From Lentisphaeria bacterium UBA7640 (GTDB taxonomy: Bacteria; Verrucomicrobiota; Lentisphaeria; Victivallales; Victivallaceae): a stretch of DNA of 24,559 nucleotides. Below the pieces are notes generated by a model. That model had not been told where the DNA came from, did not search any database, and worked only from the letters and a program-made list of their open reading frames with translations. The stretch is from assembly GCA_002483765.1 (NCBI GenBank), contig DLIO01000134.1, positions 1-24,559 of the forward strand, in the 5' to 3' direction. Shown here piece after piece: positions 1-5,903 of this stretch; position 1 is the first letter of the stretch, and each line of letters begins with the position of its first letter. The translations under genes and the position numbers were made by a program.

Positions 1-200
1 AATGCAAATACTTTACAGTCCAGTTCTGTCCCTTTTTCGATAATCACGCGTTTTTCTGCCTCTGACAGCACACCGTAGTGCGAACTAGCTGATTTTATTT
101 TATACATAACCGTTTCTCCATAATGAACATGACAAGCTATAACAATAGCCACAATCGTACAAACTAGCAACCCTATTGGCAAAAAAATACGTTTTTTCAT
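1..200 (-). CDS. Partial membrane-anchored or lipoprotein, unknown function (5' part only)
   Basis: A reading frame enters from the left edge and begins at an ATG whose complement lies at 198-200; its 3' end is outside the window. The start is supported by an AGGAG ribosome binding site about 9 nt upstream. The visible 66 residues open with MKKR and a hydrophobic stretch of about 18 residues ending in VIAC, which fits a type II signal peptide (lipobox-like, Cys at about residue 23) or a single membrane anchor. The following soluble part (KIKSASSHYGVLSEAEKR) matches no family I recognise. It is divergent from the antiporter gene at 465. Codon use looks ordinary. That it is a real gene is likely; its function is unknown. 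Confidence 0.55.
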   Translation of the reverse strand, partial: MKKRIFLPIGLLVCTIVAIVIACHVHYGETVMYKIKSASSHYGVLSEAEKRVIIEKGTELDCKVFA

Positions 201-242
201 AATCAATAACTCCTATTGCTCTCTTCTGAAAATAATTTATTA

Positions 243-272
243 ATATAACCTGTTTGGACAAAAACTTCGCAA
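243..272 (-). promoter_or_regulatory. Candidate sigma70 promoter for the leftward partial gene
   Basis: Read on the minus strand, TTGCGA (complement of 267-272) is followed after 18 nt by TTATAT (complement of 243-248), upstream of the AGGAG site and ATG at 200. Both hexamers are imperfect, so this is only a candidate. Confidence 0.25.
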
Positions 273-364
273 AATATCAAGTTTTTTGCTCATTATTTCG
301 CGCCGACTCCTTGAAACCGAAACGATTTGCGTTATGTTAATTCATCGTTTTATCACTGAATATA

Positions 365-392
365 TTGCACTAATGAAAGTGTAATCTATATT
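365..392 (+). promoter_or_regulatory. Candidate sigma70 promoter for the antiporter gene
   Basis: TTGCAC at 365-370 and TATATT at 387-392 are 16 nt apart and would give a leader of about 65 nt before the ATG at 465. The divergent spacer 201-464 otherwise shows no further gene. Prediction by eye only. Confidence 0.3.
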
Positions 393-464
393 ATTGATTG
401 TTTTTTCTTGGCTATCGGATTTGCGTTAAAATCCTCATGCCTAACTCCAAACCAAAGCTGATTT

Positions 465-1430
465 ATGGCCACAACTTTACAAATATTGAATGGAATCGTC
501 GGGATAGTATTACTTTATTATGGTGCGGAATTTCTCGTCAAAGGCGGGGTTTCCATCGCAACTCGGATGAAAATATCGCCGCTGGTTATTGGGCTGACTT
601 TAGTGGCATTCGCGACTAGTGCTCCAGAACTAGTAGTCAGCATTGACGCCGCCTTAAAAGGAATGGGAAACATCAGTATCGGTAATGTTGTTGGCTCTAA
701 TATTTGTGATATTGCACTGATTTTGGGGCTGTGTGCTTTGATCACTCCGCTTCGCGTAAATCCTAAGTTGTTCCGACTGGATGTTCCCTTAATGATCGGT
801 ACTATATTCCTTTTTTCTTTATTTTATTATTTTTCAGGAGAAATAAATCGTTGGCACGCCGTAACTTTTCTTATCGGGATTATCGCATATACAACTTGGA
901 GCATCTATAATGCCAGGAAAGAGGAACAGCTTAATCTGCTGGTAATCAGTAATTGTGACGAAGAGATTAAAGCCGTTAAAAGGTACAGTATCGGAGTCGC
1001 AATACTTTTCATGGCGGGAGGACTAATTGCGTTAGTTGGCGGCGCAAAAGTTTTTGTAGATTCTGCCGTTTATATCGCCCAGCTACTTAAGGTCTCCGAC
1101 GCAGTCATCGGGCTAACTATTGTCGCGATCGGTACCAGCCTTCCTGAATTAGCGACCTCAGTAGTGGCTGCTTTAAAGAACGAAAAAGATATTGCAGTGG
1201 GTAATGTCATCGGTTCATGCATCTTCAATATTTTAGCAATCATGGGAATTGCACCACTATTTGCTCCGTTATATGCCCCTGGAATAAGCTTTGTTGATAT
1301 CGGGTTGATGGTTTTTTGCGCTATTATTTTATACCCGATAATGAAGTCAGGTTTTATTATTTCCCGGAAAGAAGGTGCTTTTCTCCTTACGATTTATATT
1401 GCTTATAGCGTATGGCTGATTGCCTTCTGA
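465..1430 (+). CDS. Sodium/calcium exchanger-family (CaCA) antiporter, YrbG-like
   Basis: A 321-residue polytopic inner-membrane protein of the Ca2+/cation antiporter superfamily, which exchanges Ca2+ (or another cation) for Na+ or H+. The two signature alpha repeats are clear: GLTLVAFATSAPELVVS (about 43-59) followed by GNVVGSNICDIALILG (73-88), and GLTIVAIGTSLPELATS (216-232) followed by GNVIGSCIFNILAIMG (246-261). The pair of PEL motifs and the GN-GSN/GSC motifs are the ion-binding elements. A short acidic cytoplasmic loop (about 150-172) joins the halves, as in the bacterial YrbG type. Length is normal. The ribosome binding site is weak, but ATG 465 fits the family N-terminus. Ion specificity cannot be read from sequence. 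The UPF0178 gene follows after 28 nt. Confidence 0.93.
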   Translation: MATTLQILNGIVGIVLLYYGAEFLVKGGVSIATRMKISPLVIGLTLVAFATSAPELVVSIDAALKGMGNISIGNVVGSNICDIALILGLCALITPLRVNPKLFRLDVPLMIGTIFLFSLFYYFSGEINRWHAVTFLIGIIAYTTWSIYNARKEEQLNLLVISNCDEEIKAVKRYSIGVAILFMAGGLIALVGGAKVFVDSAVYIAQLLKVSDAVIGLTIVAIGTSLPELATSVVAALKNEKDIAVGNVIGSCIFNILAIMGIAPLFAPLYAPGISFVDIGLMVFCAIILYPIMKSGFIISRKEGAFLLTIYIAYSVWLIAF

Positions 1431-1458
1431 AAACAATAGTAACTAAAAAAGATCAACA

Positions 1459-1905
1459 ATGAAAATATATTCCGATACTGATGCTTTACCGGTGCCATTA
1501 CGTGATGTTTTATTTAAAGTCGCCGAACGAGAAAAAATTATAATACTGTTTGTAGCAGCTTACGCCCCACGTTTTACTGAATCAACTTATGTAAAATGTA
1601 TTGCGGCTGGAAACGATTTTGATGCCGCAGATAATTGGATTGTCGAACAGGTTGCGACCGGTGACTTAGTAATTACAGCAGATATTTTACTAGCTGACCG
1701 CTGCCTCAGTCTTGGCGCTGAAGTGTTAAACCTCAAAGGTGAGTTTTTCACTTCAGCAAACATCAAAAATGCGCTAGCCATGCGTGATATTATGGCAGAC
1801 TTGCGCGCAGGTGGCGAAGCTGTCGGTGGCCCTGCCCCATTCTCCGACAAGCATCGCGAAAAATTCACCAATGCACTTAACCGTTTTTTGCAAAGGAAGC
1901 GGTAA
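1459..1905 (+). CDS. UPF0178/DUF188 family protein, YaiI/YqxD-like
   Basis: 148 residues, the usual length for the YaiI/YqxD (DUF188) family, whose biochemical role is not established and whose fold resembles PIN nucleases. It opens with IYSDTDALPVPLRDVLFKVAER, the family's DADACPV-type start but with Thr and Leu replacing the usual Ala and Cys. The central GDLVITADILLADRCLSLGAEVLN and C-terminal region ending GGPAPFSDKHREKFTNAL are typical. Acidic residues at 6, 8 and in ITAD/LADR match the putative metal site. It overlaps the next gene by one base (TAATG), suggesting translational coupling. Soluble cytoplasmic protein; family assignment secure, function unknown. Confidence 0.9.
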   Translation: MKIYSDTDALPVPLRDVLFKVAEREKIIILFVAAYAPRFTESTYVKCIAAGNDFDAADNWIVEQVATGDLVITADILLADRCLSLGAEVLNLKGEFFTSANIKNALAMRDIMADLRAGGEAVGGPAPFSDKHREKFTNALNRFLQRKR

Positions 1906-2543
1906 TGACACTACTAGAATTTTATCAGCTCCTGTTTGATTATTATGGCGAACAACATTGGTGGCCAAGTAAGAATGATTTGCATTGGGAAATTATCGCC
2001 GGAGCAATTTTGACCCAAAATTGCGCATGGACAAACGTTGAAAAAGCCTTAATGCAGTTAAAGAAAGCCAAACTTGTTACTCCTCAATCAATATTAACAG
2101 CAGAGGAAGATGCACTACAAAGTGCGATTCGACCAGCAGGTTTTTTTCGCCAAAAATCGGTTTACTTGCGCGAAGCTGCTCAATTTTTCATTGAAAACGA
2201 AACTGATTATTTGATTCAAAACGACGTGTGGGAACTCCGTAACCGTTTATTAGAGGTCAAAGGGATCGGACATGAAACTGCAGATTCAATTCTTTTATAT
2301 GCGTTTAATCAACCGATATTCGTTATCGACGCCTACACTAGGCGCGTAGCAGAACGTCATCTTGGACTCGATCACAAACAGTCGTACAATAAACTGCAAA
2401 AAACCTTCATGGACGCTCTACCCGCTGATGTAAAGCTTTACAACGAATATCACGCATTAATAGTCCGGCTCTGCAAGGATTCCTGTTTAAAACGCTGCTG
2501 CTCTTGCCACCAGCTCCAAATCCCATGTCCGTCAGTAACCTAA
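1905..2543 (+). CDS. Endonuclease III-related HhH-GPD DNA repair protein (COG2231-like)
   Basis: 212 residues with the helix-hairpin-helix/GPD fold of base-excision glycosylases. N-terminal motif LTQNCAWTNVEKA (about 37-49) matches the TQ-T-NV signature. The hairpin VKGIGHETADSILLYA lies at about 118-133 and the catalytic Asp at 142 in FVIDAYTRR. The hairpin position that holds the lyase Lys in Nth is not Lys here (GIGHETAD), so a pure glycosylase without lyase activity is more likely, as in the COG2231 group. The C-terminus is Cys-rich (190, 194, 198, 199, 201, 208), but spacing departs from the usual C-X6-C-X2-C-X5-C iron-sulphur loop. Start ATG overlaps the previous stop and has AGGAAG upstream. 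The substrate lesion is unknown. It converges on the ABC operon with a spacer of 22 bp. Confidence 0.85.
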   Translation: MTLLEFYQLLFDYYGEQHWWPSKNDLHWEIIAGAILTQNCAWTNVEKALMQLKKAKLVTPQSILTAEEDALQSAIRPAGFFRQKSVYLREAAQFFIENETDYLIQNDVWELRNRLLEVKGIGHETADSILLYAFNQPIFVIDAYTRRVAERHLGLDHKQSYNKLQKTFMDALPADVKLYNEYHALIVRLCKDSCLKRCCSCHQLQIPCPSVT

Positions 2544-2565
2544 CCTAATTTTAGAAAAATCGGGG

Positions 2566-3258
2566 CTAATTATATTTCAGCACTTTTCCTAGAAAGTCTT
2601 TGACGCGTTGTGGAGCCGCTTCGCCGAAGAAATCGTCAGCGATACCATTAAAGGATATTCCGCCATCCGCGACAAATAAAATCCGGTCTGCTATCTGTCT
2701 GGCAAAACCCATTTCATGCGTGACAAAAATGATCTCCATCCCCTCTCCGCGCAACTCTGCGATCAGATCAAGCACTTCTGCGGTGTATTCGGGGTCAAGC
2801 GCAGAGGTGGGTTCGTCAAAAAGGAGAATGTCAGGATTAGTCGCAACTGCTCTGCAAATCGCAATACGTTGTTGTTGTCCGCCGGAAAGTTGAGCTGGTT
2901 TTTTATTTGCGTGTTCGGATAGTTTAAATCTTTGCAATAACTGAATGGCTTGTTGTTCTGCGTCCTTTTTCTCAACATTATGGACTTTAGTCAATGGCAA
3001 AACTATATTTTGCAATGCGGTCAAATGCGGAAAAAGATTCTGTAACTGGAAAACCATCCCTTTATGGTTTCGGTTAAAAGAGATGCTCCCTGAATCAGCG
3101 GTCTCTAGATCAGCGATTAACCTCAGCAATGTGGTTTTCCCTTCGCCTGACGGACCGATTAAGGCGACTGACTTAACATCCTTCAAATCCAAATTAAGCT
3201 GATTGAAGACGCAAAGTTCACCGTAACATTTATTGAGATTTTCAATATTAAGATTCAT
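2566..3258 (-). CDS. Polar amino-acid ABC transporter ATP-binding protein
   Basis: Last gene of the ABC operon, about 230 residues, GlnQ/HisP type. Motifs in order: Walker A GPSGEGKTT (about 35-43, with Glu where Ser, Ala or Cys is usual), Q-loop in VFQLQNLFPHLT, signature LSGGQQQR (124-131), Walker B LLFDEP (145-150), D-loop SALD and switch His 181 in VTHEMG. I chose the ATG at 3258 because AAGAGG lies 7 nt before it and MNLNIENL matches family N-termini; an in-frame ATG at 3276 would add six residues and has a poor site. The start overlaps the permease stop by 11 nt, a tight translational coupling. It powers amino-acid import from the cytoplasmic face. Confidence 0.94.
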   Translation of the reverse strand: MNLNIENLNKCYGELCVFNQLNLDLKDVKSVALIGPSGEGKTTLLRLIADLETADSGSISFNRNHKGMVFQLQNLFPHLTALQNIVLPLTKVHNVEKKDAEQQAIQLLQRFKLSEHANKKPAQLSGGQQQRIAICRAVATNPDILLFDEPTSALDPEYTAEVLDLIAELRGEGMEIIFVTHEMGFARQIADRILFVADGGISFNGIADDFFGEAAPQRVKDFLGKVLKYN

Positions 3259-4030
3259 AATGAAACCTCTTTTCAAGATATTTACTGAAAAATGATATCG
3301 GCATCGTGATTATCAAATAACCGACCACCAAAGGCAAATAGGCTTCAATAGTTGAAAATGTCGCGGAGTTCATTTCATTTGCCGCCATGGTCAACTCTTT
3401 AACCGCAATGATTGACAACAGCGATGAATCTTTGATCAGTGAGACCAATTGCCCCGCGATAGCCGGCAGGATAGCTCTCAGCACTTGAGGTAAGACTACA
3501 TAACGATAGGTTTGAATCTTTGTTAACCCAATAGCTTGAGCGATTTCAAAATTACTTTTTCCTACAGCTTCAATGCCGCCTCGAATAATCTCGGACAGAT
3601 AAGCGCCGGAAAAAATCGATAAGATAATCACTCCATTTAAAAATCTATTTTCAATGCCAAACGCAGATGCAACAACGTAAAAGAAAATCAAAACTTGCAC
3701 CAACAGCGGTGTTCCGCGGATGATTTCCACAAAGGATTTGGCTATAATTTTAAGAAAATAGATTCTACTGCGCTGGCAAAGGGCTAAAATAACACCTAGG
3801 CATAAACTTGTGACCAAACTAATAGCCGATAAACTAATAGTCAGTAAAAACCCATTAAAAAAGATGGTCCGGTAATCCAAAACGGATTGCCAATTATAAA
3901 CATAATCAAGCTGGCTGAAAGCGAAAAAGAAAATCCCAACTATCAAGATCAACACCATTAACGAATTGACAATAGTTGCTTTTTTGTTACTGTTTGGAGA
4001 GTTTTCTTGCTGTATAAATAGACTTTTCAT
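3248..4030 (-). CDS. Polar amino-acid ABC transporter permease (HisM/GlnP family)
   Basis: 260-residue inner-membrane subunit with about six hydrophobic segments. It carries the His/Glu/Gln permease hallmarks: IRGTPLLVQVLIFFYV in the first half, the EAA loop at about 145-185 (SEIIRGGIEAVGKSNFEIAQAIGLTK with G-L and LPQ downstream) that docks to the ATPase, and LVSLIKDSSLLSIIAV in the second half. A 20-residue polar N-terminal extension precedes the first membrane span. Its ATG (complement 4028-4030) directly abuts the TAG of the binding protein with no spacer, and its end overlaps the ATPase gene. Only one permease gene is present, so it probably acts as a homodimer. Substrate not predictable. 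Confidence 0.94.
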   Translation of the reverse strand: MKSLFIQQENSPNSNKKATIVNSLMVLILIVGIFFFAFSQLDYVYNWQSVLDYRTIFFNGFLLTISLSAISLVTSLCLGVILALCQRSRIYFLKIIAKSFVEIIRGTPLLVQVLIFFYVVASAFGIENRFLNGVIILSIFSGAYLSEIIRGGIEAVGKSNFEIAQAIGLTKIQTYRYVVLPQVLRAILPAIAGQLVSLIKDSSLLSIIAVKELTMAANEMNSATFSTIEAYLPLVVGYLIITMPISFFSKYLEKRFHYES

Positions 4031-4843
4031 CTAGCGTTTTTCTGAAGGTATATCAAAGAAAAATGGAATGTTTTTAGCTTTGTACAGCTCTTTTATATCA
4101 GCTAAATACTTATCGCCAAGTTTGTTGAAAAACTCGGTTTTGGCAGTCTCCCGAATAAATTTATTGGCACTATCCAAGAGTTCTTTATTCCCTTTTTTAA
4201 TAGCCATTGCAGAATAGTTGGCCGTACCTGGAACCATATCCAAAATTAATTTTGTAGTATTCGGATGCTTCAGATGATTTCGGTGTAGAGTCAATGGATC
4301 ATAAATAAACACATCGGCTCTTTCCTGAACAATTTCCAACACACAAGCGCTCACTGAATCAAATTGGCGTATTGTGTTCTGAGAGAGTTGTTTGTGAGCG
4401 AAAACATCGCCAACCGTTCCAGTTTTAACGGCTACAATCATCTCTTTATCGATATCGGAGAATTTATCGATGTTACTATTAACCTTAACCAAAAGTCCCA
4501 GTCCGCTGGTTACATAGGGAATCGAGAAATCAACTGACTTAGATCTTTCAGGAGTTGGGGACATTGATGAAATAATAACGTCAATTTTACCAGTTCTGAT
4601 TGAAGGAATTAAGCCTGTCCAGGAAATAGATTGTATCTCAACCGAACGACCAAGATACTTACCAAATTCATTGGCGATATCAACACTAACACCAGTCGGG
4701 TTACCATCTTTATCGGCCATTTCAAACGGAGGATACTGGAGCTCCATTCCTACTCGAAGCGGTTTTACCTTTGCATCTTTGGAACAACCCAAGATTGAAA
4801 TCAGAATTACGCAAAAAAACAAAAAAACTGGCAATTTATACAT
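4031..4843 (-). CDS. Amino-acid ABC transporter substrate-binding lipoprotein (SBP_bac_3)
   Basis: 270 residues. The type II signal peptide ends in SILGC with the lipid-modified Cys at 20, so the mature protein is membrane-tethered in the periplasm. The SBP family 3 fold follows: LRVGMELQYPPFEMADKDG, then GVSVDIANEFGKYLG, SWTGLIPSIRTGKIDVIISSMSPTPERSKSVDFSIPY (ligand-site Thr/Arg in TPERSKSVDFS), and AVKTGTVGD in the second lobe. The C-terminus ends in a typical FFNKLGDKYLADIKELY helix. First gene of the operon; AAGGAG lies 5 nt before the ATG and is the best ribosome site of the operon. Family 3 proteins bind polar amino acids, sometimes arginine, cystine or glutamine; which one is unclear. 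Confidence 0.94.
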   Translation of the reverse strand: MYKLPVFLFFCVILISILGCSKDAKVKPLRVGMELQYPPFEMADKDGNPTGVSVDIANEFGKYLGRSVEIQSISWTGLIPSIRTGKIDVIISSMSPTPERSKSVDFSIPYVTSGLGLLVKVNSNIDKFSDIDKEMIVAVKTGTVGDVFAHKQLSQNTIRQFDSVSACVLEIVQERADVFIYDPLTLHRNHLKHPNTTKLILDMVPGTANYSAMAIKKGNKELLDSANKFIRETAKTEFFNKLGDKYLADIKELYKAKNIPFFFDIPSEKR

Positions 4844-4856
4844 TATATCTCCTTAA

Positions 4857-4876
4857 ACCGGGTTATATTATCCGGT
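4857..4876 (-). promoter_or_regulatory. Small inverted repeat just upstream of the ABC operon ribosome site
   Basis: ACCGG (4857-4861) and CCGGT (4872-4876) are separated by 10 nt and lie about 14-33 nt before the binding-protein start. This could be an operator or a weak leader hairpin. The arms are only 5 bp, so the call is tentative. Confidence 0.2.
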
Positions 4877-5001
4877 AGTAGCTTTATATGAGAATGCCTA
4901 GTGACAAAAACTAGACCAAATAAACTATCGCCTTATATATTTTTTACAAATATTCCCGAGGTTAAATATATAGCAGCAAACTCAAACTTATTGTTATAGA
5001 G

Positions 5002-5030
5002 TTGACATTGCACTAACTTTGTTGTATAAT
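5002..5030 (+). promoter_or_regulatory. Consensus sigma70 promoter reading into the higB relic and higA
   Basis: TTGACA at 5002-5007 and TATAAT at 5025-5030 are both perfect consensus hexamers with the optimal 17-nt spacer. Transcription would start near 5037, inside the relic of the toxin gene, pass through the inserted hairpin element and reach higA at 5352. It lies where toxin coding sequence is expected, so it may be a secondary promoter that arose or was retained as the toxin decayed, now serving the antitoxin. Confidence 0.6.
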
Positions 5031-5310
5031 TTTAGAGTGTTACAAAGTAAATTAGCTGGTTGGTATTCCATTCGAATCAATCGGCAATACCGAATTATAT
5101 TCAAATGGGACGATGCCCCGTATGATCTATACTCGTTTCGGTTGAAAACTTAAATTCCGCTTGTTGCTTTTTGGTATATTTTCCCCCTCATTTCTTGCAC
5201 GATGCTAGCATCGCACTTCAAAAAGAGGGGAAAAATCTATCCAAAAATCCACGGCGCGTTTCTTTAAGTTTTCGCCCTCAAAGAGTATAGAAGTTAGCGA
5301 CTATCATTAA
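5029..5310 (+). pseudogene. higB: Broken HigB-family toxin gene, frameshifted and split by a hairpin element
   Basis: RelE/HigB-type mRNA interferase relic upstream of higA, in the standard toxin-antitoxin order. Frame one reads ILECYK at 5029-5046; a one-base loss near 5047 (GT where GGT is expected) shifts to KLAGWYSIRINRQYRIIFKW then DDAPYDL at 5049-5129. HigB proteins end in LKGKLAG-YSIRIN-QYRI-F-W followed by an AYDVEI-DYH-type tail, so the match is specific. The missing tail EVSDYH plus stop lies at 5290-5310, after a 158-bp insertion (5130-5287) flanked by TA. Joining GATCTA to GAAGTT restores DLEVSDYH-stop. The N-terminal half, expected back to about 4888, is not recognisable and has in-frame stops at 4912, 4921, 4963 and 5014. 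The toxin is certainly not made intact. Start given is the first recognisable codon. Confidence 0.78.
5130..5287. mobile_element. MITE-like 158-bp hairpin element inserted in higB (TA target duplication)
   Basis: The element begins TACTC and ends GAGTA and is flanked by TA on both sides (5128-5129 and 5288-5289). The terminal inverted repeats match at about 20 of 25 positions, including AAAACTTAAA (5145-5154) against TTTAAGTTTT (5263-5272). Further pairs run inward: TTTTTGG (5168-5174) with CCAAAAA (5241-5247), TCCCC (5182-5186) with GGGGA (5227-5231), and a CGATG-CTAG-CATCG tip (5200-5213). It could fold into one long imperfect rod. It has no coding capacity. A TA duplication and short inverted ends are known for IS630/Tc1-mariner derivatives, so a non-autonomous MITE is my inference. 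No related transposase or second copy is in the window. Confidence 0.65.
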
Positions 5311-5351
5311 CAACGATTCATAATTATAGAGTAAAACGAGGAGATTTAACT

Positions 5352-5660
5352 ATGAGAAATAATAAATATATGGTTCATCCTGGCGAAATACTTAAGGAAG
5401 AACTGGAAGAGTTGAATATTAGTCAAAACCGTCTGGCAATGGAAATTCGGGTACCGCCGGCGAGGGTCAATGATGTGATCCGTGGCAAACGCGGAATTAC
5501 GCCGGATACCGCTTTACGGCTGGCAAAGTTCTTCAATACTTCTATGGAATTCTGGTTGAATTTACAAGCGGCTTACGACAAAAAAGTAGTGGGCGCAGCC
5601 TTGAAAGAGGAACTGGATAAAATTCATCCTTTGACGCGTCCGGTTAAAGCCCACGCCTAA
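5352..5660 (+). CDS. higA: HigA-family antitoxin, apparently orphaned
   Basis: 102-residue helix-turn-helix (XRE/HigA, VapI-like) DNA-binding antitoxin. It contains the family opening MVHPGEILKEELEELNIS (about 7-24) and the HTH region QNRLAMEIRVPPARVNDVIRGKRGITPDTALRLAKFF (about 25-61), followed by FWLNLQAAYD. In working modules it neutralises HigB and represses the shared promoter. GAGGAG ends about 8 nt before the ATG at 5352; an alternative ATG six codons later begins at the conserved MVHPGE. The frame is intact, while the toxin gene 41 nt upstream is broken, so this is an antitoxin without its partner. It may survive as a regulator or as protection against related toxins, or may simply not have decayed yet. 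Confidence 0.92.
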   Translation: MRNNKYMVHPGEILKEELEELNISQNRLAMEIRVPPARVNDVIRGKRGITPDTALRLAKFFNTSMEFWLNLQAAYDKKVVGAALKEELDKIHPLTRPVKAHA

Positions 5661-5693
5661 CAGTTAAAAATCGATTTAAAAGTTAGAATGGGG

Positions 5694-5731
5694 AGAAAGG
5701 GATTTTCAACCACTAATCGACACTAATAATT
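5694..5731 (+). repeat. Dispersed repeat, copy A ('CAACCACTAAT-GACACTAATAA')
   Basis: The sequence from GAAAGG through CAACCACTAATCGACACTAATAA recurs with few changes at 21353-21390, where it forms the 3' end of a glycosyltransferase gene. Short degenerate intergenic repeat; origin unknown. Confidence 0.6.
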
Positions 5732-5752
5732 GGGAAATAAATTTCTTGGGAA

Positions 5753-5771
5753 TGCGGACGAGGCGTCCGCA
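5753..5771. repeat. Small perfect hairpin, TGCGGAC stem
   Basis: TGCGGAC (5753-5759), a 5-nt loop, and GTCCGCA (5765-5771) form a perfect 7-bp stem in the spacer between higA and ahcY. It lacks a T-run, so it is not clearly a terminator. Confidence 0.5.
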
Positions 5772-5850
5772 CTCTGTAGATAATCGATAACGGCAAATAC
5801 GTCTCCAATTACTCTTCAGAACTCAGCACTCGCGCATCATAATCTCGTTC

Positions 5851-5885
5851 TTAATTCGCGCGCGCATAATGCGCGCGTGAATTAA
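5851..5885. repeat. GCGCGC palindrome, copy 1 (between convergent higA and ahcY)
   Basis: Arms 5851-5867 and 5869-5885 are 17 bp with one mismatch around a single central A: TTAATTCGCGCGCGCAT pairs with ATGCGCGCGTGAATTAA. Near-identical palindromes occur at 11437-11469 and 14111-14143. It lies just beyond the ahcY stop and could work as a bidirectional terminator or be a REP-like element. No T-run is clear. Confidence 0.7.
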
Positions 5886-5903
5886 AGAGTAGACTTACGC
5901 TAT

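Noticed and set aside
398..619. Small plus-strand frame before and overlapping the antiporter
   Set aside because: It overlaps the conserved antiporter frame, has no family resemblance and no ribosome site.
5048..5108. tRNA-like look: AGCTGGTTGGTA and TTCGAATC
   Set aside because: No acceptor stem, anticodon arm or proper T-stem can be built around them. The bases are explained as HigB codons.
5128..5289. Long rod-shaped structure as a 6S RNA, T-box, retron msr-msd or SRP RNA
   Set aside because: No family sequence motifs are seen, there is no reverse transcriptase nearby, and the borders coincide with an insertion into higB. A mobile element explains it better, though it may still be transcribed.
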